Source of the DNA: Marinomonas lutimaris
Lineage (GTDB): Bacteria; Pseudomonadota; Gammaproteobacteria; Pseudomonadales; Marinomonadaceae
Reading direction: 5' to 3'
NCBI RefSeq assembly: GCF_019426345.1
Contig: NZ_JAHLLW010000007.1
Span: forward strand, 1-64,000
Length of the DNA: 64,000 nucleotides
A program made the translations under genes and the position numbers. Numbering within the stretch: position 1 is the stretch's first letter; every line of letters starts with the position of its first letter. The notes below the pieces were generated by a model. That model had not been told where the DNA came from. It made no database searches and saw only the letters and a program-made list of their open reading frames with translations. Shown piece after piece: positions 34,992-44,963 of the stretch.

Positions 34992-36293
34992 TTGAAACCG
35001 GTAAAAGTCGGAATTTGTGGACTGGGGACAGTGGGGTCCGGTAGTTTTAACATTCTTCGTAATAATGCGGAAGAGATTACACGACGTGTGGGTCGCAGTA
35101 TTGTTATTGAGCAAGTAGGTGCCCGTCGTGATAACGACGCTTGTGATACCTCCGGTATCAATGTTACCCGTGATATTTTTGATGTGGTCAATAATCCAGA
35201 GATCGATATTGTTCTTGAGTTGATTGGCGGAACTTCTGTTGCGAAAGAGCTGGTTCTTACTGCCATAGAAAATGGCAAACATGTTGTGACCGCAAACAAA
35301 GCGCTCATTGCTGAGCACGGCAACGAAATTTTTGCTAAGGCTCAAGAGAAAGGCGTCATCGTTGCTTTTGAAGCAGCAGTTGCTGGCGGTATTCCCATTA
35401 TTAAACAGCTTCGTGAAGGTTTGTCTGCCAACCGAATTGAGTGGTTAGCAGGTATTATTAACGGCACGGGTAATTTTATTTTGACCGAAATGAGTCAGAA
35501 AGGCCGTGAGTTTGAAGATGTGTTAGCGGAAGCCCAAGAACTTGGTTATGCCGAAGCTGATCCTACCTTTGATATTGAAGGTATTGATGCGGCACATAAA
35601 CTAACAATTCTTGCATCCATTGCATTCGGTATTCCATTGCAATTCGAAAAAACCTATACCGAAGGTATCAGCCGAATTACTTCTGAAGATGTGGCGTTTG
35701 CTGACGATCTTGGTTACGCCATCAAGCATTTGGGTATCGCTCGCCGTTCCAAGGCGGGTATTGAATTGCGAGTTCATCCAACCTTGATTTCTCATAAGCA
35801 GCTATTGGCGAATGTAAATGGCGTGATGAACGCTATTATGGTGCAAGGCGATGTTGTTGGGCCGACTTTGACTTATGGCGCAGGTGCTGGTGCATTGCCA
35901 ACAGGCTCTTCTGTTATCGCGGATGTGATTGATGTTGCTCGTACTTTGACTGCAGATCCAACCAATAGAGTGCCTCACTTGGCGTTCCAGGCTGACTCTT
36001 TATCTCATGTGAAAATTTTACCAGTAGAAGAAATTGAATGTGGTTTTTTCCTTAACATGACCATTAAAGACCGTGCTGGTGTTCTTGCGAATATCACACA
36101 AATCTTATCGACTAATGATATTAGCATAGAGTCTCTTATTCAGCGTGAGCGCGAAGGTAGCGAATTGGTGCCACTAGTTGTGATGACTCATGATGTTAAA
36201 GAACGCAATATGAATGCTGCTATTGCGGCGATTGAAGCCTTGCCGGATGTTGCTGGAACAGTGCAGCGAATCCGTGTTGAAAACTTGGCGTAA
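34992..36293 (+). CDS. hom: Homoserine dehydrogenase
   Basis: 433 aa, monofunctional type: NAD(P)-binding domain (GICGLGTVG, 7-15), catalytic domain (about 130-320, GIINGTGNFIL) and C-terminal ACT domain (about 350-430) for threonine feedback. Reduces aspartate semialdehyde to homoserine. The start is TTG at 34992 with GGGG upstream, because the family N-terminus MKPVKVGICG begins exactly there. Followed 12 nt later by thrC; thrB is not in this locus. Confidence 0.96.
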   Translation: MKPVKVGICGLGTVGSGSFNILRNNAEEITRRVGRSIVIEQVGARRDNDACDTSGINVTRDIFDVVNNPEIDIVLELIGGTSVAKELVLTAIENGKHVVTANKALIAEHGNEIFAKAQEKGVIVAFEAAVAGGIPIIKQLREGLSANRIEWLAGIINGTGNFILTEMSQKGREFEDVLAEAQELGYAEADPTFDIEGIDAAHKLTILASIAFGIPLQFEKTYTEGISRITSEDVAFADDLGYAIKHLGIARRSKAGIELRVHPTLISHKQLLANVNGVMNAIMVQGDVVGPTLTYGAGAGALPTGSSVIADVIDVARTLTADPTNRVPHLAFQADSLSHVKILPVEEIECGFFLNMTIKDRAGVLANITQILSTNDISIESLIQREREGSELVPLVVMTHDVKERNMNAAIAAIEALPDVAGTVQRIRVENLA

Positions 36294-36305
36294 GAGAGAA
36301 CAAAT

Positions 36306-37691
36306 ATGAAATACATTTCTACTCGTGGTAAAGCGCCAGCGCTTTCTTTTGGTGATGTGTTATTGGCTGGTTTGGCAAATGATGGTGGCTTGTATGTGCC
36401 AGAAACCTTACCCCATTACAGTAAAGAAGAGATCGCTTCTTGGGCGAATCTTAGCTATCAAGAGCTGGCTTTTAAAGTAATGTGGCCTTTTGTGGAAGGT
36501 GACATTCCTGCTGACGCTTTTAAAACTATGATTAATGATGCTTACGCTGGTTTTAATCATACTGCTATTGCGCCTATGGTTCAGGTTGGTAACAACGAAT
36601 GGATCCTTGAATTATTTCGTGGTCCGACCTTGGCGTTTAAAGATTTTGCGTTACAGTTACTTGGTCGTTTGATGGATTATGTTCTGTCTGAACGCAAAGA
36701 GAAACTGGTTATCCTTGGTGCGACATCGGGTGATACTGGTTCGGCAGCGATTGAAGGTTGCCGCGATTCAGAGCATCTAAATATTTTTATCTTGCACCCA
36801 TATCAACGAGTATCTGAAGTACAGCGTCGCCAAATGACAACTGTTATCGATGACAATGTATTTAACATCGCAGTGAAAGGGAATTTTGATGATTGCCAAG
36901 GCATGGTGAAGTCCAGCTTTGCTGATCAGTCTTTCTTAAAAGGTGCTAAGTTAGGTGCGGTTAACTCGATTAACTGGGCCCGTATTGTGGCTCAGATTGT
37001 TTACTATTTTTCTTCGGCTTTGTCTGTTGGCGCACCGCATCGTAAGGTGTCGTTCTCTGTGCCAACCGGTAACTTTGGTGATATCTTTGCCGGTTATTTA
37101 GCGAAAAAAATGGGTTTGCCAATTGATCAGCTTGTGGTTGCTACCAACCAGAACGATATTTTGCATCGTGTCATTGCAGAGAACGATATGAGTCGTCAGT
37201 CTTTGAATGTTACCTTGTCTCCGAGTATGGATATCATGGTTTCAAGTAACTTTGAGCGTTTGTTGTTTGATGCCCATGGTCGTGATGGCGCTGCAATTGA
37301 TGATTTGATGGCACGTTTTAACAAGGGCGATGTGTCGTTAAATGATCAAGCTTGGTCTTTTGTAAAAGAGAACTTTGATAGCTATAAAGTCGATGACAAG
37401 AAAACCTGCGAAGTGATTGCTGATGTGTTTTCTAAGACTCAATACCTTCTTGATCCGCACACGGCGATTGGCCTTGAAGCGGCTCGTTATTGCTGGAAAG
37501 ATCAGTCTGTACCAATGATTACCTTGGCAACAGCGCATCCAGTGAAGTTTCCTGAAGCTGTCGAGAAAGCTGGCTGCGAAACGCCTGTATTACCTGAACA
37601 CATGAAAGATCTTTTCGAGAGAGAAGAATCTTATGAAGTGTTAGATAACAGCTTGAGCGATGTTCAGGCGTTTGTTGCTGGTAAGATTTAG
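36306..37691 (+). CDS. thrC: Threonine synthase
   Basis: 461 aa, PLP-dependent, converting O-phosphohomoserine to threonine. PLP lysine K112 lies in FKDFALQ and the phosphate loop is in GATSGDTGSAA. Length and the N-terminal KYISTRGK fit the long gammaproteobacterial type. Second gene of hom-thrC; a strong terminator follows. Confidence 0.97.
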   Translation: MKYISTRGKAPALSFGDVLLAGLANDGGLYVPETLPHYSKEEIASWANLSYQELAFKVMWPFVEGDIPADAFKTMINDAYAGFNHTAIAPMVQVGNNEWILELFRGPTLAFKDFALQLLGRLMDYVLSERKEKLVILGATSGDTGSAAIEGCRDSEHLNIFILHPYQRVSEVQRRQMTTVIDDNVFNIAVKGNFDDCQGMVKSSFADQSFLKGAKLGAVNSINWARIVAQIVYYFSSALSVGAPHRKVSFSVPTGNFGDIFAGYLAKKMGLPIDQLVVATNQNDILHRVIAENDMSRQSLNVTLSPSMDIMVSSNFERLLFDAHGRDGAAIDDLMARFNKGDVSLNDQAWSFVKENFDSYKVDDKKTCEVIADVFSKTQYLLDPHTAIGLEAARYCWKDQSVPMITLATAHPVKFPEAVEKAGCETPVLPEHMKDLFEREESYEVLDNSLSDVQAFVAGKI

Positions 37692-37720
37692 CTACAAATA
37701 ATTCAGTAAGACTAATAATA

Positions 37721-37753
37721 ACGGCCAATCAAAGATTGGCCGTTTCTTTTTCC
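37721..37753 (+). terminator. Terminator after thrC
   Basis: A 10-bp perfect stem (ACGGCCAATC/GATTGGCCGT) with an AAA loop, then TTCTTTTTCC. Confidence 0.9.
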
Positions 37754-37776
37754 CCTCATACTTTTGCGCTCTTCAT

Positions 37777-38496
37777 ATGAATATCATATTACTCGATCCT
37801 AAAAATACACTTGGTGATGGCCTATATGGGCTGACGTTGCGCCAACAAGCACACATTTCAAAAGTAATTAAAGCCCAGCAGGGGGATGTTCTGCGAGTAG
37901 GGATTTTAAATGGAAAGATAGGAGAGGGTATTTATGAGCCTCCGAGTGATAATCAGCTTGGCTACATTCATTCGCTAAATCTTTCTGCGTTGCCGCCAGA
38001 GCCTCTGCCCATGGTATTGGTTATGGCTTTGCCAAGACCAAATATGCTGAAACGAACCTTGCAAAATATCACCGCAATGGGAGTGAAGGATTTATACCTA
38101 ATTCATTCGGCCAAAGTAGAAAAAAGCTACTGGCAAAGTCCTGTTTTGCAAACCGAATCTATTCAACAATGTTTGTTAGAAGGTCTAGAGCAAGCTAAAG
38201 ATACTGTGATGCCAAACTGGTCTTTAATTCCTCGGTTTCGTCCTTTTGTAGAAGATCAGTTGCCAGATGTTTTAAAAGGCAAAATGGGACTGCTTGCACA
38301 CCCTTATTTGGCTAAACGCTGTCCTGTAGATATTCAACAGCCTTGTGTTTTGGCTCTTGGGCCTGAAGGTGGATGGAATGAATTTGAGGTGAGTAAATGG
38401 CATGAAGCTGGAATGGAATCGGTACATTTAGGGGATAGAATCCTAAAAGTTGAAACCGTTGTGCCTGTTTTGTTATCACGTTTGTATCCAGCCTAG
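37777..38496 (+). CDS. rsmE: 16S rRNA m3U1498 methyltransferase RsmE
   Basis: 239 aa. N-terminal PUA-like domain and C-terminal SPOUT knot with LALGPEGGWNEFE and the LGDRILKVETVVP end block, diagnostic for RsmE. It methylates U1498 of 16S rRNA in the assembled 30S subunit. The ribosome site before the ATG is poor. Confidence 0.94.
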   Translation: MNIILLDPKNTLGDGLYGLTLRQQAHISKVIKAQQGDVLRVGILNGKIGEGIYEPPSDNQLGYIHSLNLSALPPEPLPMVLVMALPRPNMLKRTLQNITAMGVKDLYLIHSAKVEKSYWQSPVLQTESIQQCLLEGLEQAKDTVMPNWSLIPRFRPFVEDQLPDVLKGKMGLLAHPYLAKRCPVDIQQPCVLALGPEGGWNEFEVSKWHEAGMESVHLGDRILKVETVVPVLLSRLYPA

Positions 38497-38541
38497 ATAG
38501 CTAAGTATATGAATTGTTGTATTTTGTAATCACAGGAGGTT

Positions 38542-38625
38542 ATGAGAGGAGCTATTTTAAGCTTTGGTGTAGGATTGTGTGTATTGGGGAGTTTACTATT
38601 ATATTCCCCGCCATATACGACTTAG
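38542..38625 (+). CDS. Possible 27-aa hydrophobic peptide upstream of the GGDEF gene
   Basis: A 27-codon frame just after AGGAGG, reading MRGAILSFGVGLCVLGSLLL then a short polar end. It would be a single membrane helix. The Shine-Dalgarno is strong, but only 2 nt lie between it and the ATG, closer than optimal. It ends 23 nt before the diguanylate cyclase start and could be a leader peptide or chance. Confidence 0.3.
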   Translation: MRGAILSFGVGLCVLGSLLLYSPPYTT

Positions 38626-38648
38626 AGATGCTGGGTCGGAGAATATGC

Positions 38649-39752
38649 ATGACAAAATACGCACATAAATCAAAGTTTGATAATAAAAAAAATAAAGCTA
38701 AAGCTTCTTGGCTGACCTTTTTCTATGTCGGTAATACTGATGATGTATTTTCCGAAAATATCCGTCGGGTTTTCATTATTAACCTTTTCGCCTCTGTCGG
38801 TGTACTTTTCACTTTACCATTAGGTATTGTGTCGCTCATTGAAGGGAAAGCTGTCCTTGGTTCTGCTTTGATATTGATTGCATTTTTATATGCAATGAAT
38901 CACATCTATTTACGTCATACACACAACCATGCTTTGTCTGGAAATTTTGTCATTTACCCTTTATATGCCTTGATGATTTACCTTGTTTATACCGGAGGAG
39001 TGAAGGGAACAGGGCATGTTTGGATATATTGTATTCCTGCCGTGTCTTTATTTTTGAATGGTATGAAGAGAGGGATGATTGAGCTTGGCTTTTTTACTCT
39101 TGCCTTAATTATTACTATGTATTTTACGAATAGCCATTTTGCCGAATTTGGTTATGACCCGGCGTTAAAGACGAGAATTCTATTTTCCTTTATTGTCGTG
39201 GTGTTTCTTTCTGGCATTTATGAATACTCGATGTCTCGGTTTAACCAAGAATTAAAGGAAACCTCGGCCAAACTTAAACTAGTCGCTTATACTGATGCCT
39301 TGACTGAGCTGCTCAATCGTAGGGGGATGCTACAACGGCTCGAAACAAGTTCTTATACAAGTTTTCATCTTTTGTTGGCAGATGTCGATTTTTTTAAGAG
39401 TATTAATGATGAGTATGGTCACGATGCTGGAGATTATGCGCTTACGCAACTTGGCAAAATTATTCAAACCTCTCTTTCGGAAGGAGATTTAGCTGCTCGC
39501 TGGGGCGGTGAAGAGTTTTTGATAGCGGTTTGTGATTGCGCTGAGCCTGAAGCTTTTGCTTTGGCAGAATCTATTCGACGGCGTGTAGAAGAGTATGAGT
39601 TTGCTTATTTAGATCATAAGTTTCGTATGACAATGAGCTTTGGTGTGGCGACGATGAATGAAACAACGTCGCTTAGGGAGGCAATTACCTTAGCGGATAA
39701 TCGTTTATATAGCGCCAAGCGTGCGGGACGAAATAGAACTCGTAGAAGCTAA
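38649..39752 (+). CDS. Membrane diguanylate cyclase (GGDEF)
   Basis: 367 aa from ATG 38649 (GGAG 7 nt upstream; an upstream frame start at 38514 is unsupported). About six membrane helices (38-190) followed by a GGDEF domain (about 208-365) with an active-site GGEEF at 286-290, so c-di-GMP synthesis is expected. The position of the inhibitory RxxD site reads SEGD, so product feedback through the I-site is probably missing. The sensory input of the membrane part is unknown. Confidence 0.9.
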   Translation: MTKYAHKSKFDNKKNKAKASWLTFFYVGNTDDVFSENIRRVFIINLFASVGVLFTLPLGIVSLIEGKAVLGSALILIAFLYAMNHIYLRHTHNHALSGNFVIYPLYALMIYLVYTGGVKGTGHVWIYCIPAVSLFLNGMKRGMIELGFFTLALIITMYFTNSHFAEFGYDPALKTRILFSFIVVVFLSGIYEYSMSRFNQELKETSAKLKLVAYTDALTELLNRRGMLQRLETSSYTSFHLLLADVDFFKSINDEYGHDAGDYALTQLGKIIQTSLSEGDLAARWGGEEFLIAVCDCAEPEAFALAESIRRRVEEYEFAYLDHKFRMTMSFGVATMNETTSLREAITLADNRLYSAKRAGRNRTRRS

Positions 39753-39787
39753 ATAATATTACCTTTGTTGATGGTACTTCATAAATA

Positions 39788-39828
39788 AAAAGACCCTGCT
39801 TAATTTATTAAGCAGGGTCTTTGTTTTT
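39788..39828. terminator. Bidirectional terminator between the GGDEF gene and the sugar transporter
   Basis: A 15-bp perfect stem (AAAGACCCTGCTTAA and complement) with a 6-nt loop and T-rich flanks. Confidence 0.93.
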
Positions 39829-39880
39829 CTATAATACGGTAAGTGTAATTACTTGTTGTCTTATTTTTGCTATTTGGCTT

Positions 39881-41113
39881 TTATTGAGAGACGGGTTTAG
39901 AGCCAAAGACCCCAAAATAAGCAATATATAGGTAACAAATCACTGGCATAACAAATGAAATTTGCAGGCCAATTGAATCCGCAATAGAGCCCTGCAATAC
40001 AGGTAATATAGCGCCACCAACAATAGCTAAGCATAATAGACCGGAACCACGGCTAGTTTGCGGTCCAAGATCTTTTAAGGCAAGACTGAAAATAGTTGGG
40101 AACATAATGGAGTTGAATAGACCAACTAATAAGATAGACCACATAGCAACATGACCATCATTTAATATAGCGCTAACAATCAAAGCTATAGCAGCTAGAG
40201 CATTAAATGTGAGCAAGTTACCTGCTGAGATGCGCTGCATTAATGCTGCACCAATGAAGCGTCCAACCATAGCACCACCCCAGTAATAAGCAACGTAGTG
40301 GGCAGCATCAGCTTCTGCAAGTCCCGCGATGTTTTCAAGTCCAAAAAAGTTGACCAATAAACTACCGATAGCGACTTCTGCACCAACGTACATAAAAATA
40401 GCGACAGTCCCCAATACCAAATGACGGTGTTTTAAAATACTAACGCTTGGTGCATCGGTTGTATCTTCTTCTATATTTGATGGCGTTGGAAGGCTGATAC
40501 GAGTAAAAATTGCTGCTAAAAGAATCAGCAAAATCGCTAAACCGATATACGGAATAATAACGCTTTCTGCTTCTTGCGCTTTCGTCGCGTATTGTCCTGC
40601 AACTGTGAATAATAGAGCGCCACCGACAAGAGGAGCAACGGTTGTCCCTAATGCATTAAAGGCTTGAGAAAGAGTCAAACGACTTGATGCTGTTTCAGTT
40701 GGCCCCATCACTGTTACAAGAGGGTTGGCTGCCACTTGAAGAATAGTAATCCCTGCGGCCAAAACGAAAAGAGCAGTTAAGAATATGCTGTATTGCTGTG
40801 CTTTTGCTGCTGCGACAAAAAGTAGACAGCCAGCTGCTGCAATCATTAAGCCGATGCCAATGCCGCGCTGGAACCCCACTTTTTTAACCAAGTTCCCAGC
40901 AGGGATCGAGACGATAAAGTACGCGCCGAAGAAACACATTTGAATCATCATAGCTTGCGTGTAGTTAAGATCGAAAACGCCTTTCAAGTGCGGTATTAGG
41001 ATGTCATTAAGTGAGGTGATAAAGCCCCACATAAAGAACAATGATGTTAAAGCGATCAAAGCAAAACGCTGGTTTGATTGTGGCTTGTCTGCCACGGAAG
41101 TGTGATTATTCAT
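39881..41113 (-). CDS. MFS sugar transporter, FucP/GluP family
   Basis: 410 aa, twelve membrane helices. Signature blocks of the FHS (FucP-type) subfamily are clear: FFMWGFITSLNDILIPHLK, QVAANPLVTVMGP and SRLTLSQAFNALGTTVAPL. Members carry fucose, glucose/galactose or N-acetylglucosamine with protons or sodium. No sugar catabolic gene or repressor is next to it, so the substrate is undetermined. It stands alone on the minus strand with a 363-bp upstream spacer. Confidence 0.88.
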   Translation of the reverse strand: MNNHTSVADKPQSNQRFALIALTSLFFMWGFITSLNDILIPHLKGVFDLNYTQAMMIQMCFFGAYFIVSIPAGNLVKKVGFQRGIGIGLMIAAAGCLLFVAAAKAQQYSIFLTALFVLAAGITILQVAANPLVTVMGPTETASSRLTLSQAFNALGTTVAPLVGGALLFTVAGQYATKAQEAESVIIPYIGLAILLILLAAIFTRISLPTPSNIEEDTTDAPSVSILKHRHLVLGTVAIFMYVGAEVAIGSLLVNFFGLENIAGLAEADAAHYVAYYWGGAMVGRFIGAALMQRISAGNLLTFNALAAIALIVSAILNDGHVAMWSILLVGLFNSIMFPTIFSLALKDLGPQTSRGSGLLCLAIVGGAILPVLQGSIADSIGLQISFVMPVICYLYIAYFGVFGSKPVSQ

Positions 41114-41476
41114 ATTTTTTTCCGATGAGTTAAAGCAAGAGTTACTCAGTTTTTATCTTTAGGATGTTTATCTAAATCAAAAAAGTGCGGCATCATAGCA
41201 CCGAACATCTTAACTTTCTGGTCAGGCGTCGAGGGAATAAAGCGATAGCCTGAAATATTCCTTTTTTGCGTTACTTTTGTAAGAAAACCTCACTTATTTA
41301 CGTCTAATGTAACAAAGTATAATGCTTCATGATTTTGATTTTTAAGCACTTTATACTATTTTTGCTTTGTGGGATTGCGTGAACTAGCGTTTTCTTCTAG
41401 TAATAGCGAGGCGCGCGTGAGTCGTCATTTTCGTGTTATTCTTTGACTATCTGTTTATCCTGACTTTGAGATCTCT
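41114..41476. other. Divergent spacer between sugar transporter and recJ
   Basis: 363 bp without a supported gene. On the minus strand TTAAAA, 18 nt and TATACT (41316-41321) could be a weak promoter for the transporter. On the plus strand a TATACT at 41352 could serve recJ but lacks a good -35. No operator or hairpin stands out. Confidence 0.45.
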
Positions 41477-43201
41477 ATGCGTATTGAACGCCGAGCTGTA
41501 CCTGCTGAACAAAATGACTTTCCCTCGACTATGTCTGCGACTTTACAGCGCGTTTTTTTGTCTCGTGATGTGGTGTCTGTTGCTCAGCTGGATTATCGCT
41601 TACCGCATTTATTAAGACCTGATTCTTTATTTAATCTAACCACCGCAGCAAAGATATTGGCAGATGCAATTGTTGCAGGTCAGAAGATTCTGATTGTTGG
41701 CGATTTTGATGCTGATGGCGCGACCAGTACTAGTTTGGGGATTCTAGCTTTAGAGGCAATGGGAGCGATTGCTCCAGAATATTTGGTGCCAAACCGATTT
41801 GAGTTTGGCTATGGCCTGACACCGGAGATTGTTGAGGTTGCGCAAGAGCGTTCGCCTGATGTCTTAGTGACGGTGGATAACGGCATTGCCAGTATTGATG
41901 GCGTGTTAGCGGCAAAATCCTATGGCATGAAAGTAGTTGTTACCGATCACCATTTGCCCGGCGATACTCTGCCAAACGCCGACGCCATTGTGAATCCAAA
42001 CCATCCAAATTGTGGTTTCCCAAGTAAAAACTTAGCTGGTGTTGGGGTGATTTTCTACGTGATGTCGGCATTAAGGGCAGAGTTGAATAGCCGGAACTGG
42101 TTTACTAAGCAGCATATACCAGAGCCGAAAATGGCGGATTATTTGGATTTAGTCGCGCTCGGAACCGTTGCAGATGTCGTGCCTTTGGATGCTAATAATC
42201 GCATTCTCGTTCAGCAAGGCATCAAGCGTATTCAAGCAGGTTTGGCTCGTCCGGGTATTCTTGCCTTATTAGAAGTAGGGCGGCGTGATCATACTCAATT
42301 GAAAGCATCAGACCTGGGTTTTGTTGTTGGCCCACGATTAAACGCGGCAGGTCGTCTAGATGATATGTCGATCGGTATTGAATGTTTGTTGGCGGTTCAT
42401 CCCCATCAAGCCCGTGATTATGCGCAACAGTTGGACCAATTTAATCGAGAGCGCAAAGCCATTGAGTCTGATATGAAAGAACAGGCTGAGCTGGTGCTTG
42501 TGTCTTTACTAGATGAAGAGCAAGACATGCCAAACGGTATGTGTTTTTACGATGCGGATTGGCATCAAGGTGTGATTGGCATTTTAGCTTCGCGAATGAA
42601 AGATAAATGCCATCGTCCAGTGATTGCTTTTGCCAGAGTTGGTGAAGACGAATTAAAAGGTTCAGCTCGTTCGATCCCCGGCGTTCATATTCGTGATGCA
42701 TTGGATTTATTGGCCAAGCGCTATCCGCAGTTGCTTAGCAAGTTTGGGGGGCACGCCATGGCGGCAGGCATGTCTATTAAAGAATCGCATTATGACGCTT
42801 TTCGGCTGGCATTCGATGCCATCATTACTGAATGGGTGACGCCGGAACAGCTAGAAGCAACTTTATTGACAGACGGCCCGCTGGCGCCAGAAGACTTTAG
42901 TCTGAGCTTTGCTGAGCAAGTGCGTTTATCTGGTCCATGGGGACAGATGTTCCCAGAGCCGTGTTTTGATGGTGTATTTGATATTCTGCAGCAGCGTATT
43001 GTCGGTGAAAAACATCTTAAGCTTATGGTACGCGAGCCGAGCAGTGGGCTATTGCTGGATGCGATTAGTTTTTTTGTCGATTTAGATCAATGGCCCAATG
43101 ATAAAGCGACTCAAGCACGCTTGGTTTATAAGCTGGATGTGAATGAGTTTCGAGGTCAGCGTAATCTGCAGCTATTAGTGGATTATTTGGAGCCAGCATA
43201 G
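41477..43201 (+). CDS. recJ: Single-stranded-DNA-specific exonuclease RecJ
   Basis: 574 aa, full length. DHH phosphoesterase: motif I GDFDADG with D76, D78 and D80, motif II VTVDNGI, motif III TDHH (D157-H158-H159), DHHA1 and C-terminal OB domain follow (GGHAMAAGMS block). 5'-3' ssDNA exonuclease used in recombination, base excision and mismatch repair. The ATG at 41477 gives the family N-terminus. Confidence 0.96.
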   Translation: MRIERRAVPAEQNDFPSTMSATLQRVFLSRDVVSVAQLDYRLPHLLRPDSLFNLTTAAKILADAIVAGQKILIVGDFDADGATSTSLGILALEAMGAIAPEYLVPNRFEFGYGLTPEIVEVAQERSPDVLVTVDNGIASIDGVLAAKSYGMKVVVTDHHLPGDTLPNADAIVNPNHPNCGFPSKNLAGVGVIFYVMSALRAELNSRNWFTKQHIPEPKMADYLDLVALGTVADVVPLDANNRILVQQGIKRIQAGLARPGILALLEVGRRDHTQLKASDLGFVVGPRLNAAGRLDDMSIGIECLLAVHPHQARDYAQQLDQFNRERKAIESDMKEQAELVLVSLLDEEQDMPNGMCFYDADWHQGVIGILASRMKDKCHRPVIAFARVGEDELKGSARSIPGVHIRDALDLLAKRYPQLLSKFGGHAMAAGMSIKESHYDAFRLAFDAIITEWVTPEQLEATLLTDGPLAPEDFSLSFAEQVRLSGPWGQMFPEPCFDGVFDILQQRIVGEKHLKLMVREPSSGLLLDAISFFVDLDQWPNDKATQARLVYKLDVNEFRGQRNLQLLVDYLEPA

Positions 43202-43287
43202 TGGCAAACAAATAGTAAAAAATAGAAGATTCGCTTTTTTGCCGAACAAATTGGTTTAGGCACTGCGTATCAAGGCAAAAGTTGAGG

Positions 43288-43293
43288 TATAAT
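43288..43293 (+). promoter_or_regulatory. Candidate -10 element of folD
   Basis: Perfect TATAAT 44 nt before the folD ATG. No matching -35 is seen at the usual distance, so confidence is limited. Confidence 0.35.
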
Positions 43294-43336
43294 GCCGCTC
43301 CCTCATACATCACTCTAATTTTACTGGAGCTCATTC

Positions 43337-44179
43337 ATGACTGCACTGGTTCTTGACGGCAAACTTTGCGCCAAAGAAACTGAAAATCGCCTAAAGGCTC
43401 AAGTTACTGAGCTTAAAGCGCGTACCGGTTGCACCCCTATTCTAGCAACAATATTAGTGGGTGCTGATCCAGCATCAGCCACTTATGTGAAAATGAAAGG
43501 CAATGCTTGTCGTCGCGTTGGCATGGATTCTATGGCTATTGAACTGCCTGAAAGCACAACGACAGAGCAGCTTTTAAACAAAATTAATGAGCTAAATAAT
43601 AACCCTGATGTGCATGGGATTTTGCTACAACATCCCGTTCCAGTACAAGTTGATGAGCGTCTATGTTTTGACGCGATTGCTGCCCATAAAGATGTCGATG
43701 GTGTGACTTGCCTTGGCTTTGGCCGTATGGCAATGAAAGAGCCTGCTTACGGTGCAGCGACTCCAGCGGGTATTATGCGTTTGCTTGCCGCTTACGACAT
43801 AGCATTAGAAGGGAAGCATGTTGTTGTGGTTGGTCGTAGCCCAATTCTTGGCAAGCCGATGGCGATGATGATGTTGAACGCTAATGCTACGGTAACAATG
43901 TGCCACTCTCGTACTCAAAACTTGTCTGAATTTGTTAAGCAAGCCGATGTGATCGTCGGCGCTGTAGGCAAACCAGAGTTAATCAAAGCGGAATGGATTA
44001 AAGACGGCGCAATTGTTGTCGATGCTGGTTACCACCCTGGTGGTATTGGTGATATTGAATTGGGACCATTGAAAGATCGTGTTGCGGCTTACACACCCGT
44101 TCCTGGTGGCGTTGGTCCAATGACAATCAATACTTTAATTCTACAAACATTAGAATCTGGCCTGAAACAACTAGGCTAA
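43337..44179 (+). CDS. folD: Methylenetetrahydrofolate dehydrogenase/cyclohydrolase FolD
   Basis: 280 aa bifunctional enzyme interconverting 5,10-methylene-, methenyl- and 10-formyl-[16 protein letters not shown] contains the catalytic Lys, and GRSPILGKP and [10 protein letters not shown] are the NADP-binding and family signature blocks. GGAG precedes the ATG by 7 nt. A terminator follows. Confidence 0.97.
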   Translation: MTALVLDGKLCAKETENRLKAQVTELKARTGCTPILATILVGADPASATYVKMKGNACRRVGMDSMAIELPESTTTEQLLNKINELNNNPDVHGILLQHPVPVQVDERLCFDAIAAHKDVDGVTCLGFGRMAMKEPAYGAATPAGIMRLLAAYDIALEGKHVVVVGRSPILGKPMAMMMLNANATVTMCHSRTQNLSEFVKQADVIVGAVGKPELIKAEWIKDGAIVVDAGYHPGGIGDIELGPLKDRVAAYTPVPGGVGPMTINTLILQTLESGLKQLG

Positions 44180-44243
44180 TAGACTTGAAAGGTTTGTATC
44201 ACTGCCCCATATTGTTGGTATGAGATCGCAATATGTGACAGAA

Positions 44244-44273
44244 AGCCGCGCCACTAGGTGCGGCTTCTTTTTT
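44244..44273 (+). terminator. Terminator after folD
   Basis: Stem AGCCGC/GCGGCT with a 10-nt loop followed by TCTTTTTT. Confidence 0.8.
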
Positions 44274-44303
44274 ATAAATTGAACAGAAATAGGTAGACAG
44301 TTT

Positions 44304-44894
44304 ATGTCCACAGAAATGTTAAAAGACGCATTGGACTTCGATTTAATCGCCGATGTTTTTGTCACAGAATCCATTACCGCGTCACCATCAGAATTACATG
44401 GCCAACTTTGTGGTTATTTGGCGTCTGGTGTGACTCTGCCATTGGAAGATTGGCTTACCATGGTTGTAGAGTTTTGTGATATCGAAGGTTGGAAAGAAGA
44501 CGCTAGCCGAGCTGTAATCGTTGAGCTTTATACAGCCACACTGACTTTGTTCCAAAATGGCGAGTTTGCGCTTGTGCCGAGCATTTCCGATGAAGATGCT
44601 GAATTATGCGAAAGAGGCGTGACTTTGGCGCAATGGGCCCATGGCTTTTTGGCTGGTTATGGCTTGTCTGGGCAAAAAAATGATTTGTCTGATGAGACTA
44701 AGCAAATTCTGCGTGATTTTGCCAATATCTCTGGCATGCAAGCGGAGATGCGCGCATTAGAAGACAACAATGATAACGAAGCTGATTTAACAGAATTGGT
44801 TGAGTACGTCAGACTGTCGGCAATGATGTTGTACACTGAACATCATGATATCAATCCCGATGTAGATCATACTAAACAGAATTCCCTGCACTAG
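44304..44894 (+). CDS. ygfB: UPF0149 family protein (YgfB)
   Basis: 196 aa, all-helical UPF0149 fold with HGQLCGYLASG near the N-terminus and QWAHGFLAGYG in the middle. In Pseudomonas YgfB modulates a regulator of ampDh3; elsewhere its role is unclear. It lies 69 nt ahead of pepP, the same order as the E. coli ygfB-pepP-ubiH-ubiI operon. Confidence 0.9.
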   Translation: MSTEMLKDALDFDLIADVFVTESITASPSELHGQLCGYLASGVTLPLEDWLTMVVEFCDIEGWKEDASRAVIVELYTATLTLFQNGEFALVPSISDEDAELCERGVTLAQWAHGFLAGYGLSGQKNDLSDETKQILRDFANISGMQAEMRALEDNNDNEADLTELVEYVRLSAMMLYTEHHDINPDVDHTKQNSLH

Positions 44895-44963
44895 ATTTTT
44901 ATACTAAATCAAACTGTTATCGCTAGTGTTAAATGGAATGACAATTAACAAGAGAGACCTTCT

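Noticed and set aside
38531..38648. c-di-GMP riboswitch in the leader of the diguanylate cyclase
   Set aside because: No GEMM core sequence or matching two-helix layout could be found in the leader.
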